Assembly (NCBI GenBank): GCA_030770425.1
Contig: JASJFT010000007.1
Location: 314,245 to 378,244, forward strand
Direction: 5' to 3'
From: Darksidea phi
Lineage: Eukaryota; Ascomycota; Dothideomycetes; Pleosporales; Lentitheciaceae
DNA length: 64,000 nt
The notes beneath the pieces were generated by a model. The model searched no databases. It was not told the DNA's origin and was given only the letters and a program-made list of their open reading frames with translations. Numbering within the stretch: the first letter of the stretch is position 1; every line of letters begins with the position of its first letter. Below, in pieces: positions 47,501 through 62,500 of the stretch. Position numbers and translations under genes: made by a program.

Positions 47501-50500
47501 TTTGATGACAATGCTGTGGGATGTGAGACCTAAGATTGAGGCACACAGGGCGCCGATGAGAAAGTTGAGGGTATGGGCAACGACGAGAAGTTTCGATATC
47601 ATGCGATATAGTAGAGCCGATGATGAGAGGGAGGTGAAATATTTGGGACGGGCTGTGGAATAAACGGAATTGCGCTCTCTGGCTCTCAATATTGCCGCGA
47701 CTTGTCGTCATGCGGCGATGCAGCTCTGGGGCGATTGCCAACGTAAGACCAACGCTGCGGGATCGCGGGGGTATGGTGTCAGAGGTACAGGGTGTTCCAT
47801 GTGCGAGCGACTAGCACATTGGCCCCCACAGACTAGTCTTGTATGAGAGAAGATGGACTGTGAATTGTATGGGACGAACTCATGACGTCAGTGGCGTTAC
47901 TGCAGATCCCATTATCGCCGATGCTAAACCCCGTGCAGAATAAGCCAGGCAACGGGGCAGTACAGTTCAAACAAGCTAAAGGATGACGAATCTCATCAAG
48001 AGAATGAATCTCTAGGAAATTCCCGTGCCCCATAGGAGTTTGTGCCATTTCTGCGAAAAGCTTTTCGAATTATCGATATCTCGAGGTGCAACACGCTCTC
48101 AACCCGAGCTCGATATATCAATGTATTGTTCAAGTCGTGATACGAAAAACATAAATACATCCGAAAGAACACACCAACCACTAATCAGGGTAAAAGGTGT
48201 ATAGCAAGACGAGGGTAAGCTCAATGCTTGTCAGGCATTCTTTTTGATCTATTGCATCGAAAACTGATACTATACAATGCTGATTTTCTGTATCGTTCCG
48301 ATTCACCCCGGTCAATAAAACAGACTCGATACAGCACGAAGCTGTCATGAATCCATGATGATTTCGTGTTGTAGTTAGTTTTCTAGGGCAGTATGTCAAT
48401 ATCTACCGACGCAGATCGTATGACTGTCTAAAGACAAGCGATCACAACGTCTTCAGTGTAGCTAAAGCCTCCCTCTTGTGCTCTGCTTGATCTTGACCGT
48501 AGATGAACGCCCATCTTCCTGGCATAGCTTCCCTGATCCTGTCGATATCTACGCCGATGCTTTCTCCCCGTCCACACATGATTAGCCCAGTTCCACTACT
48601 CGAATGTACGATTCGCTGGGTTCTGGGCCGTCGTACTTTGTCATATGTTTTGAATATTGCAGGAATATCATTGCGGCTCTTGATTTCTCCGAGCAGGGTC
48701 TCCAAGATCATTGCATCTTCGATAGCTTGCCCAGCTCCAGAGCCTTGCCAAGGCGTCATGCTATGCGCTGCGTCGCCCATGATGCACACGCCGCCCCGAG
48801 CGTAAGTAGAAGCATCTGTCTGGTGGTGCTGTTCCGCGAAAGCCTTCAAATCAGGGTTGAGTAACAGGGCCTATGACCATTAGCATTGTTTCACTAATAC
48901 GCCTCAGTCATACCTACCTCAATAAGACCCTTCTTCAACGGCGTCTCACTCCACGATTCCACAGCCTTCTCGACCGCCTTCCGATTCAAATCTTTACTCC
49001 ACTCGCCCTCCTTCCATGTCTCATCCATCATTCCACATAGCACAAACTGAACGGTCTCCCCTCCATCAAGAACATCATGCATGAAGAAACCCCCATCACC
49101 TACCCATCCGTACTGCCGATTCACTTCAAAGTACTGCTCACCCAACAATTCTCTCGCCTTTGGAAGCGGCACCAAGGACCTCGAGTCCCAGAAATCTGCG
49201 TTCTTCGCTGGTACGGCCGGGTCATCCTTCCCCAGGACATGACTTCGGACAAAGCCACGGATTCCATCTGCTCCAATGACGGCGTCGGCATCGAAAGTTG
49301 TCTCGTCTTCAAAGTGAATCTTTATGGAACCGCTTTCACCATCTTCGATGCGAACAACTTTCTTGTTCGTATGTTTCCTAGTACCGTCGAGGGGTTTGAG
49401 GAGTTCGGAAAGAAGCGCAGCGCGGTGCACCACTTTACCGCGTTGTTCAGCGGCAAGATCGAAGACAACGGACATTGCACTTGGCCCGGATGCCTGTCTT
49501 CGGTTACATCTAGTACCGGGTGATTCTGCGGTCGACTAACCATACACAGCCTGCTAGATGTCATGACGACGCCTCCAGCTCTTTCGATAACGTCAGTCAA
49601 TGATGCTCCCATTTCTGCAAGTGCAGCTTGACCATTGGTAGCAATTCCAACTGCAGCACCTTGCTCTGAAAATTCGGAGGCGGACTCGAATATGTCGACC
49701 TCCAAGTGCTGGTGTCTGAGTAGAGCATGGGCCAAGGTAGCTCCGGCGAGGCCACCGCCTATAATGGCGATCTTGAGGTTAGAGCCCGAAGACATCGCGG
49801 ATGCAGGGTAGGATGTATTTGTTCGGTGGATCGCTGCCAGTGGTGACCTTTTTGGATACTATTTATCTGCTTGCGGTACTGTGCGTATGTTCAATGCATC
49901 GGGAATTGCAAGTTCGAGGCGGATACGACGGCAAGCATGAGTGGACCCGCGAATGAAGTGCAAATCACCTCTACATCAAGGAACAGGCAGGTTTTTAGAT
50001 CTTCGAAAGCTAGCGAGTGATGTGCTGACGCGTGAGATGTTTGCGCCGCCTGCGCCGCAACCGGGCATCAAGAAAATGTCGGTCGCTCCGTATGACGGAA
50101 GTCCCTACGCTATAGAGGGGCACCATACCTTCCTTTCGGAGCTCGAAGTCTGCATGCATGCATGATGCGTAGTGTGCACCAACAGCATTGTGTTGCATTG
50201 CATCCCACTATGCTCTTAATTTGACTGATTGAGCAATTTCCACCCCCGTACGAGCCCCGGTAGAAATGGCGGGTAATTGGATGTCGGGTTGCACTGATAT
50301 ACTTGTTCGAGGATCATCTTGCACGAAGTGATGATTTTGGTTCAAGTCTCTCGGTGACAGAGGTAAACTCAGCCGCTATATCTTTCCTACGAGTTATTTG
50401 CTCCGATTATCAGGAGATCGTCGGCTGGAAATGCGTGGTGATTAGCACTCTCCGATAGTCAAATATTGTATGCCTCGAACTCTGGTTGAAATTTCGGTTA

Positions 50501-53500
50501 AAAAATTTCTCCTTTCATATGAACTACTAGCTCCCAAAGCGGTGAAATAAGAGTTCGAGAAAGCAAGTAGTGGCTACACGAACATCATGCTAACCCTACA
50601 CGCTTCCCCGCCCAAAGTGGTTTTATACCACCCTCCACATCTGCATCCAAAGGAATCATGTGATCCAGACTCCATTTTTCAAATACGTCCCATCTGGCGC
50701 AGGTTCGTTTTGAATCCGACCTAGACCGTGGCTTTTGCCGTGGTGGATTATGCCAAAAGAATGTAATAACGCTGGTATCGATGGAACACATGATTATCTC
50801 CCGCAGTACTTCCAGACAATGATCCATATGGCCTAGAAGATACTGTTCCTTAGCTATGGTCAGGTTCTGGAAGTAGATGTTCTTGTAGATGTAGAGGCGG
50901 ATTTGTTACTACAATCGGGTCAGAATCATTCCCTACCTGAGTAATAGGCTTGATATTCGCTTACAATACAATGAAGCTTATGGTAAGTACCTGTTGCGAC
51001 GATAATTTCTCCAGTCGTGAGTCGCATAGAATCCGAATCTACCGTTTCGCCTTCTATAAGTAGATCGGCCTCAGACATAGCGAAATACGTTGCTAGAAAC
51101 GTCAGACATTAAATATCTACAACTCAGACTCTACTATATATACGTAGAATCAAATTATCCTATACCTTATCGCTTTCTTCTGTCGGCTTACCTGCGTAAG
51201 GGCTTCTCGTCGAGTGGTTAAAGACTTCGCTTTTCTTAAGTTCGAACTGAATTACTTGTGTTGCAAGTGCTTCTATTGTATTAGACTACGCGTTTTATAG
51301 AGCGTCTGTACTTACAGCTCGACCTAACTTTTCTGAAGCTCGGCTGACAATTTTCATCTCGTGAAACCGGCCAAAGAATTATAAGAAGAGCAATATGGAT
51401 AAAAACAAAGTAGACCTTTAAAGTATGCGTATAGTACAAGCTATTCTTCCGTCGTGATGTGTTTTTAAGCGTAGGGTAGCATTTATCTGGAGTGACAACG
51501 TACTCCGAGTTGAAATCGACAAGGAGGTACTCGTTTTCAATATGGTGGGAAGTTTCGCTTATGTTGAATATACCTCTAAAACTGTAAAATAAATCCGAAG
51601 ATTCAAGGTTGGTCGAACTGATATTGGGCGATTATTGTCCCTTAGTACTGTTACCTTCTACAACCGCTTATTGCTCTGCTCGAGACGCTTCTAATGTATA
51701 GCTTGGATATATCTATATGGTATAGTTATATAGCCTTGCTTAAGCCCGGCGGCGTAGTAATAATCCTGTATTGTTCTCCTAGAGTCCGACGGTAGAGTCA
51801 TTGTAGCCACGTAAAGCTTCTATTCTATAGTTTCTATTGGTATAGGCTCCCCTATTGACTCCCGACTTCTCGAGCCGTGAAATATCGACACTAATCGTTG
51901 AGAGCGCTAATTTAAAGTCTAGTTGGTACACTGAATGCCGGAATCCAACCTATATACTTGGCTTAATATGACTATAAATGTTTAGTCCGGCTGTTGTAAA
52001 TACATCACACTTCTGAGCCAATGCTTGAGTATATAAGGAGAACTTGAGACGACAAAAGATGGCAAATCGTAAACCTTAATCTTCCTTTATAATATACTAC
52101 TAACTGTCGAAAAGTAACAAACTTACTAGTATCTACAATCGATATATTTCGAGATGTAGTTCGTCAAGACCGCACTCACAATTGCCATTTATACCTTCGG
52201 TATGGTTACGGCTACGCCAACCTCTTGTAAGTTCTAAAGGCTTATAGTACCAACTTTGACTCACTACGACCCGTATAGATGACTCGGCGGATATCTTACC
52301 TCCAAGCCCAAATCGTGCTAATGTAGTATCAAAATTCTTTTGAGGGGAAGTCATAAGGGGGATGTAAGCACCTCAAAGGGGAGTTAGTTGAGACTTGACA
52401 GTAGCCTTTACCATATCATCGGTCAATGTCGTCGTGAATTTTGGGTTGTAAGCAAATAGAACTGTTATTATATAGTTTTTGTGCCTTTATAACGTAGTAG
52501 CGCAGTCAAACGTCTTGAAAAATATATGGCCATCTGGTGGCAATTCTTACACTACTGTTACCCTTTAGTTACCGTAACCGAGATTGGGAAGTTCATTTCT
52601 ATCTTGTGACAGAGCTTTGTATTAATGACTTGACCCTTTTTTATGTTAATTCTCGTAGTGCCGACATGAAACCGTTTTGACCATGATTCCCCTGCTTGAG
52701 CCTTGGGGGACAGTGTTAAGGACTCGTGCATACGTCGTAATGGCCATGGATCAAACAACCGTTCAAGTCATGCATATAAATCGCGGATGATTTGTTGCAG
52801 GACAGGGGTCTGTTGATTCGGGCCGAGCCACGGCACAGCACGCAGGTCTCGGAGGTCGTTGAGAAGCAGATCAATTTACTATTGCTGCATTTAGCCGGCC
52901 AATAAAACAACAGAGTTTGGATCGCTCCTTTCAGGAGTTCAGTGAAGAAAATTTTGACCAAAGCCAGCGAGCCGCTTCTACTGCACGAATATCACCCTAC
53001 GCACACTACGGCACACATCCCATCCTTTACATATCTGACCGCGTGTTCAAATATCATCACCTCTCTTGCGCTGCGTGTATAGAATTTTCAGCGGTAACAC
53101 TCTTTCCGAATTGCCGACCGACAGATGTTAAGGCTGCATTGGTTGGGTGTCTCATGCAAACATGCGGCGCAGCATCGGGGACCAAGAACAAAGCTGTATG
53201 CACGCTGTATTGAGTCGAAGTCCGAAGTGCACATCTTCTAATGAAAGTGACAGGGGAATGAATGTCGATGATGTACGAATGTGGCCACCAGCAGTGCGAC
53301 TTTTCGTGGCATCATAGCACCTTTATCATGCACTCAGCCTGACTACATGGACCATAATATCGCACAGAAAATCTTCAATACATTCCTGAACACCACCAAA
53401 CATGTCTGGACTACCTCCAGCACGAATAGACACCCGTTATTATCAGCTAGCAGGCTATGATCTAGGCTTGGCTATTACTTTCATTATAATCGATGTTGTT

Positions 53501-56500
53501 GCCATTGGGCTGAGAGTGTGGGCAAGAAAGAAGCAGAAGCTCGCACTAGAATTGGACGACTGGCTGGTATTTGCTGCCCTTATTCTCACAATTGGCTCAG
53601 CAGCTACCATGATAGACTGTGAGTGAGATACCCGCACTTTTAAACCAATAACAGCTAATTTTCAAAGCGATCAAACGACATACTATGGGGTACGAAATCG
53701 CGAGACCAGCGTCCCAAACACACGCAGATCTAGCAGCCTCAACGGAACAAATTCATAACACTTCGAAAGTAAGAAATACCCGGTCATTTTCGATTCGAAA
53801 GAGCTTACTTGTATCAAGGCTGAATACGCTATGCGTTCCCGCGCTCTGCTTGATAAAGCTCAGCTTCCTTGCGTTTTACAAGCGTGTTTTCTGTGTTTAG
53901 AAACTAGCTACCATTCGTTATGTCATCAACGCTTTGATGGTCTTCGTAATTCTTTGGGGCCTTGCGTACTGGCTCGTTCATTTGTTCATTTGCGGGACCA
54001 ACTTCAATGCATTCTGGAGCTCGTTCGAAGACTTGAGAACAAAGTGTATCGAGTCTTTGAAGATGGAACTGTCCTTTAGTATCACTGACTTCATCACCGA
54101 CGTCATTATTCTTGTTTTGCCGATGCCTTTGGTATGTGTGCTTCCACATCTGAGCACTGAGAACTATTTTCGGCTGATCAACTTCAGCTTTGGAAACTTC
54201 AGATGAAAACATCCAAGAAGATTGCGGTTAGCCTCGTCTTTCTTCTAGGCTCAGGGTAAGCAAACAGAGCCCTAAAGTCACCTTAGACAGGCTACTTACT
54301 CACTTAGCGCTGTGGTTTCATCGGCAATTCGCCTCGCATTTTGTGTGAAATACGTAGAGGATAACTTCGGCGCAGAAGACGGAGACTGCAAGTCAACTGC
54401 TCACTTCTCCCGTAACTAACTGACACCTTTCCCAGTGGTTATCTTGGTATCCTAGCCGCATGTCTGCCGACGGTGCGATTTTTATTCCGAGGCCTCTCCC
54501 CCGAGTCTGTTTTAAACAGTATTCGAAGTGCGCTTTCGTTACACTCACTACGGTCAAGTCATTCGCACGTCCATGATGAACGGGGCTCGCAAGAGGAACT
54601 AGGCGATAATTTTCGAGAGACGAGTATGTTCGATCTCACTAAGAAAGGAAAGCAAACTTCAACTTCTGTACGTCGAAGTGGCGAATCAGTTTGAGCAAGA
54701 CTCCACCATACTAGTTGCGTAACAAGCTGGCTTGGCTACCACCAGCGCCGGAATACTATTGAGGCAGTCACAGCCCAGTGGTTTGTATTGTACGGATATC
54801 GCATAGGTTGAGTTTATCGGGCACATCTGTCTTAACGGCGGGATGAAGAGTGGAAATTCGTTGTAATCGCATTGCTGCGTCTCGCAGTTTTTGTGCAAAA
54901 GATTCCTGTCGCTTACCTAGCGTGTCACCCTAGATTGATATAGCGAATTGATACTTTCACGACAAGTGCATCAATGCCTATTGAGCATCTTGATAGCGAG
55001 TCATTGATTTGGATCATGTATCGTATAAGGAAGGCGTGATGCCTCATTCGAACACCCATACTTTGCAAGCCCTTTCACCTCAAGAAGCAGCATGCCATGT
55101 CCGAAACGATGAAGGCAATTCATCACAAAAGCACAGCACAGACAACCAAGTATCTTAAAGGGTATATGTAGTTGGCGCGAAGGCTGCAGGCAATCTATGC
55201 AGTGCGAGATATAACACGTTCAGGCTCAGTAGGTACTGTCAGGGCTCAAACATTGATTGCATGTATACGTGAAACAAAGTGCACAATTGATGGCGTCGCG
55301 TTGCAATACACCGCAACTTAATATGCTAATACAGACGGCAGTCGTCTCGCTCAGCGATCAAATGAATATGCACCGCTTGCCTGCGATTTTAATACTTTTT
55401 CGAGCAGAACCAAAAAAAAAAAAAAAAAAAAAGGAGAAGGAAAGGGCGAGAGATTCGAACCGCGATCGCCTCGACGATATCATCCTTCAGTACCTGCGTA
55501 GGCTAAGTTGCGAACTCCCGCTCGAACCGCCTTCGCTTCGTGGTAGTAGTAGGGTAAGGCTCTAACCCACACATCTTCCCTTGAAATGTTTTGCTAAACC
55601 AAAATATATATACTGATACAAATCATGGTTTGACGGTATGTCGCGTACCCGAGCTCTGTGTGAAAGCTCCGCCTGGTCGCTCAGACTCCTCAAATCTCTG
55701 CGCTCTAGTGGCTTACATCTTAGCTACCACCCTCTCGGGCTTGATACGCCCTAAAATTAATAAATCAAATGAAACAATATCCGTGAGCTCTATTTTGTAA
55801 GAAGCGCGTTACATTCTCATCGATTTCATAGTGCACCATTTCCGATCTCCAAACCGCGGTTACCAAAGTATCACTCTCCTCACCTGGCGGTGAACTCCCT
55901 ATGCCTATCTGGTCGGTATTCGATAGTATTTGAAAGGAAAATCAAAGCACCTCGATTTTCTCAATCTCTCTTTCCCTGCCTAACACGACCCTGATCTGCC
56001 TCCCACTATCCGGCGCAAGGAACCCCTTCCGAAGACCTTCTAGGTACAATTCATATCCCGGCATATAACCTTGCACGAACTTCCTCACCGCATCATCTGT
56101 CATGCCCGCGCCCTTAGCCTTGATCATCGCATGCTCCTGCTGCAACCTCCAGCGATAAACGTTCCGGAGCTCCTCCGTGTCCAAGTGTATGAAGAAGTCA
56201 AAGTGCTGTGATCCCATAAAAGTCTCATTATACCGCTTCAAGTTGCGATTCAGTTCCTGCAGGTGTGCAAGTTGATGATCTGCAAGCGTCGTTATAGACT
56301 CAGGCTCGTTAGGTACTTTCCTGGCTTGTGCAGCTTCATATTTGGCTTGTGCAGCTTCATATTTGGCTTGGAGCGCAGCGTCTGAGAGATGTTGAAAGCC
56401 CACACACCACCCTTCGAATACTACTACGTCGGTTGCACCCTGGTACACGGGCCATTCCTCCTGGGGAGCGCGGTCGCCTTCGCCGTTGTATTTGCTTTTG

Positions 56501-59500
56501 TCGAAGCTGGGTATCTTGAGCTCTGTAGTGCCGTCATACGTTTTGACTTTGTGGAAGAAGTCTTGCGCGAGTTGCTCGTCGTGTGTCCCTGGTTGGCCGC
56601 GAGTTCGGTAGAGCTTGTTCTCTGGATCTTGTTCTCTTTGCGCTACTAAATGTTCATGTGTTTTGTACAAGTCGTCCAAAGACAATGTTATGGCTCGCAA
56701 ATTATGATCTTTTGATAGTGCTTGGACAATGGCTGCGGCCCATGTCGATTTGCCGCTACCTTGGAGGCCGGTGATACCGAGTATGATGGGTTGGTGAGAA
56801 GGGCGTTTGTGTGCTTTAATCTTAGGTACTAGAATGTCGAGTATACGTTGGACGTTCGTTTCCAGAGATGTCATGGTGGGAACGAAACATTGCCCAGATT
56901 CGGACCGAACTTGAATTGTCACCCCGGGCTTCCCTCAACGTTAACCGAGTCTTCCCCGCAAAGGTTACCCGATATCTGAACGTGGCAATGCGGAAAGTAG
57001 TGATGAGTTTCGGTTATGCTACCGTAAAATCTTGCACAGTTGGCAAATAGCTAGACAGGGAGCAGCCCCAGGTTTCGGTTATATAGCCAATAGTTTGTCG
57101 CTGACGTAAATCGGCTAAACAACGGTAATTCACCCCCATATTGAATCTATAGACTCCTATTCGCTATAGTTCAAAATAGCAGTTTGAGTGAATGGTGAGT
57201 TATTGGCTGTGTTGCCGAGAGCCGGCTCGCCCCCTGTCTAGCTATTTGCCAACTGTGCAAGATTTTACGGTAGTCGTGACGTGGGTCGCCCAAGAAGGCA
57301 TTTAACATTGATATTGCCCAGTTTCTTCAAACAACTACTAACGGCATCTCATCCGACGCAACCTTTCTGTCAATATGTCGCCAATCGCTCTTCAGCGCAA
57401 GTACTCCATCGCCATTATGGGTGGTGATGGAATTGGCCCTGAAGTCGTTGATGCCAGCGTGCAAGTCATGAAACAGCTAGTGCAGCTTGACGGATCTTTC
57501 GAGCTCGTTTTCAATCATTTTGATTGGAGCTCAGAAACCTACAAGAAGACTGGTAAATACATACCAGATGGCGGACTTGACGAGCTAAAAAAAAACATGA
57601 CGCAATCCTCTTTGGCGCAGTTGGCGACCCAGGTGGGTAGAAAAGGACATCCATGCGCCTGCGTAGATGCTATCGACTGATTGATTCATAGAGATCCCAG
57701 ATCACATCTCCCTTTGGGCCTTCGTCTGGCGATAGTTCAACCACTCCAGCTGTATGCCAACGTGCGCCCATAATATGTTAAGAACTACCCTTCGAATACG
57801 CCATTAGGGTATCCAGCCAAAACACGAGATTCGGTTATCGAAGCGAAAGCTATCCCTTACAGAGGAGGAGGCTCTTATTTAGTAGATCCTAGAGCTCGAC
57901 TAACGTGGATTTCCACCCCATATTATCGACGTTCGACGAATAGTAGACGCTCTACTCGTAGCGCGCGGCTATTATAGAATCCTCCCCTATAGCCTATTAG
58001 TAATAACTAGGTATCGCGATTTATTAGTATCTAGCCAGAGCTATAGGTAAAATAGAATAGGAAGTTCTACTTATAGCGCGCGTTATATAAGGGTCCTATT
58101 AGAATTTAGGTCTAGTTCCAGCTAGTTTAGGATACGCGTTAGGCGTACGGTATATAGAATAAGGATACCTATAATTTCGATAAGACTAGCTTCTAGATAG
58201 GTATTATAGCGACGTCGAAAGTAGTTACTAGCTCTAATATAGTCGGCAGAGTAGTCGCTATACAGCTAGGTAATCGAGAGTAGGTTATAGTTATTAAGGG
58301 TATCTACGTAGCTAGCTAGTCTATCCTACCCTTTATTATCCTCGCGGGTAAGCTCTACCAATTAGCTTGGTATGACGACCTATCTAACGACTATATACTA
58401 GCTATAAGCGATAACGGCTAGACGACTAATTACCTAGGCCTAGCCTAGCTAAAGTATTTCGATAGCTATATAAGAACGCGTACGAAGGGTACATATCGAT
58501 TACTAATTCTTAACGGGTATAATAGCTATATAATACCTGAGTTCGATTAGTACTGTATAGAGAATTAGATTATCACGCTCTATATACCAGCTTATATATT
58601 ACATCTATTACAGCCTCTCGATATAAGCTATTTCTCTCCTCTTAAGCGCGCGTACGGCCAGTAGATTAGGGTCTTCTATATTAGTAAGCTAGACTTCCTC
58701 TCTATCTATAGATCTATCAGAGCGACAGTATTTACCTAGGAGAATATATAGGCTGGCTTTTAAGCGACAGGCCTTATCCTATACTATCTAGAACGGGTCC
58801 TTATATCTCTAATGGTTACTAAAATACCATCTCTACGAGGTCTATTACCAGATTAGACAGCTACGACGCCTTATACAGTCTCTTAGGTTTAGAAGTAGGC
58901 TCGATATATTCAAGATCTTATCCGCCGTTAGTTACAGGGCCCTACTACTCAGGCTATCCGTTAGCTAGTTAAGGGTGCTTAGTCCGCGATGTATACAGCT
59001 ACTATCCTAGCTGCGGAGAAATCGGAGCTTGAGGCTACTATTTAGTATCAACAACGGAAGAGACAGCAGCGCAGACAGTATATAGCTACTGGTGGAGCTC
59101 TATAGGCTCAGGAAGGCCGGAGGATGGCTGCTAAGGCTGATAGAGTAGCTCAAGAAGCTAGCCAGGTGGGTCAACCAGCTAGGCCACGAGCGCCGCCAAC
59201 GTGTAGTAACTGTCACGTTTAAGGACACAAGAGGACTCAGTGTATTAGATAGCGCGTATCAAATATATCGATTTACTCTACTCTATCTTGTGTTGTTGTT
59301 GAGCTATGATCGAAAAAGGGTCGCCGTTTTGGTGGGGTGGGCAGCTTACTGGTGGAACACGTTAACTAATTTGATTAGTAACGTGGATTGGGGGGAGGCA
59401 GCACCATGTCCTCGTCCTCGTCTCCCTCGTCTTCGTTCTCGTCTTCGTCCTTGTCTCCGTTCTCGTCTTCGTCCTTGCTTTCGTCCTCGGCCCTCCCTCA

Positions 59501-62500
59501 TCGTCGCTGGCATCTGGGATGTTAGTGACCTCGTGAGGGTTGTTCTATATCTGTATATCAGTTTGTTGGGCAACTTTGTCGCAAGAGCCTTGAACTACGA
59601 GATCCCAAAGTCCTGTAAGATCCTTGTACGCAGGCTCCGAACCGATGTTGATCCAAATAGTTATCCCGTCACGGCGATCCCGTACCGTCGCGCACATTTC
59701 TCGAATAATTCGTTAGGCGCTAGGAACCTTTATACCTATATTTCGTATCTAAACTAAACTTGTACCGAGAACGATGACAGCATCGGGCCGAGTACGCAGA
59801 TCGGCAGTAACGCAGAATCCAATCACTTCCTCGTCAGGGCCGTTCTCATTGTGCAAGACTATACGTGGTCGAAGCGTTCCAATACCGTAGCTCCGTTTAC
59901 CGGCTTCCTTAAGCGAGTTGTTCTTCAGGCAAGTCGGACACGCTGGCGGCTCTATGCCATTAAATATTTCCGCGTTAAACGGCGATACCCACCGGACCCG
60001 GACTGGTCGTCCTCTATCCTGGAGGTCCTGGACTTGGCAAGCCAGCTCCTCCAGAATGTAGGCTCCTGTTCGTCCTTCCGTCTTGGTGATAGCAATATAG
60101 CAGCCTGGTTGTCTGTGTAGATGGCGGCGTTGCGTCTGCTTCCGTTTCGATCTGCATACTCTTGTGCTATCTGCAACGCCAGTCTTGCGCATGACAAATT
60201 TATGTGGTTCAGTAATTAGGAGCATGCTGGTGGTACGTCGCTAGACGAACCCGTGTACCTACCTCACTTGCGACCCGCCCTATGTTGGCCTGAGTGGCTT
60301 AAGCATGGCTAGTGCTCTTCTTAGGGCTTCATCGACTGTATGTTTTATCAAAATTTCTCTGCAAAGACACACCCGTAGGTCCCTCCCTGGACGGCTTATC
60401 ATATCAGCCTTGTGATTCGCCCGGAGCTAGCAAAGAATCTTTCAAATGCGAAACGTACAATGAAGGAGCGACAAGATCAAGTGACAGTGCGATCCAAGCA
60501 ACAACGAACGGCCATTTGCCATAAGAAAGTCCAACGCTACCCAATGAAGTAGCGATGCAGCACACATAGGGAGGAGCTTTGTCCCATTTGATCCATCCCC
60601 TCAACCCATATCTCTTGTTACTCTACCGCATTGAGTTCTGTGCAGAATGGGTGTCTTCAAGCAACCCGTGATCGCTAAGAGACACATTTTTGAGCGGTAA
60701 AATGAAATCATTGGCTGTCTTTTGTTTGTCTTTTGTTTGGTCACTTTCTGACTTCATCGTCTCCAGAAGTGATTGCTGGAAATATTTGGCTCTGGCCCAT
60801 ATCGCTCTTGACTTCGAATTCGATGCTTCGCGCTGGATGATTTCTCCCTTTCGAGCTTCTTCTGCTTCTAATTCGCGGTTCTTCTGGGTAAATAACGCTC
60901 GGAATGAAGCCAGCGAAGCAACTATTACGGCTAAATAGTTTAGTGCCGCCTTCATATGCAGGGCAAGAGTGTACATACCAACTGCAAACTCGATGAAGCT
61001 CCAAAAATACAACCATGTTATCTCTGCTTGGTGGCGACCACCTTATTGAGTAGTTGTATAGCCTTTGCTAACAACGGTTAACCGGACAATTGCAAAGGTC
61101 ATGGTGATGACCACGAGAGAGAAAATTGCACCAAGAAGAATCTTTCGACCAAGCCCTACACGGACACTCCAAAGTATAGAAATGGGAGGCGCCATGACTT
61201 GATTTCAGTTAGCATACCTATCATCGCATGAGTCGAAGTTGCGAACTTACTCATAACGTCTGTCACGACATCCAGTGCGCAGTTCAGCTTGATCGTAATT
61301 TCTTGGAAACGAATAGCGTTCTCGGAGGCGCACTTCGAGAAAACCTTGTCGAAAGAATCAGACAAGCAATGATACTGGATATCTCCGATGCACACAAGCC
61401 CCGAGGCAACCGTGAATACGAGAACGGTCCACCAGCAAATCCGATAAGGCCGAAAGCTCTCCCCGAGACGGTAGAAGAATACAAGGAAACTGATTTTAAT
61501 GGACCACAGGCCAACATAGAACATGATCAGCGCTACATTAGATCCGACGAGAAATCGGTGCGCATTATGTGGGAAGTCGGCAGTAGGAAGTGCCATCCCG
61601 GCACTGACAAACGATAACTCATACATGCCATCGATGGTCATGTACCAGATGCAAGCACTTATAAGGAGGAGCAGCCATGCGAAACCCGCTATGTAGTCGT
61701 CCGCCAGTAATTTTCGAAAGCATTTGAGTCGTACGTAGAACCTGAATATAAGCCCAATCGTGGCAAGGCTGAAGAAAACCCATAACAGCACCTGTAAAGT
61801 CAGCCTCGCATTCTCCAAAAAGAGGTAAAATCTTACAATAAAGACATGCTTTGAAACAATAGGACGTCCAGTAGTTGCTGAGATAACTCCTGATGCTTGC
61901 GGATCCATGTTGGTTTAAAATCGAGACAATGAACGTTCAAACAGAGATAAGGCCGATTGGCATGGGGGAGAAGGGGCTCTGCTGATATTCATGTTCTATC
62001 ATGATTGGTCTAGTCCGTCCCAACATTAGCTGTGCCACATGTGCCACTAGCCCCGGGGCCCTCTCCCAACCTCGTGGTAGCGACACGGCGCTTGCATCCA
62101 TTGACTCCTTCCGCAGCAGGCAGCCGTGGCCCGTCAAGCTAAAACCGTTTGTTTTACCCCCGCCGCGCCGCATTGGTCTTCCCGCACACGCTCATTTTTC
62201 AGCAACCTGTACGTGCGACTGCAACTCTACTCTCTCATTGCCCTCCATCCAGCTGTCCGTCGCATCTCTTCGTCTTCGCAGCACACAGCCATGATTGCAA
62301 CGCTTGCTTTGTCCCTTGCTGCGTTGCCCGCGACTTTGGTCATATGGTCTGCAATCTCTCTGAACGCAAACATCAGCAAAGCACGAGCGATAGGGCTACC
62401 TATCCTCGTTCGCTACATCACGCCGACGAATCCCTTGTGGATGGCCTTTGGAAGCGACATTGTCCGACTAGCTCGTCGTCTCGGGATCGCTACCGAGAAT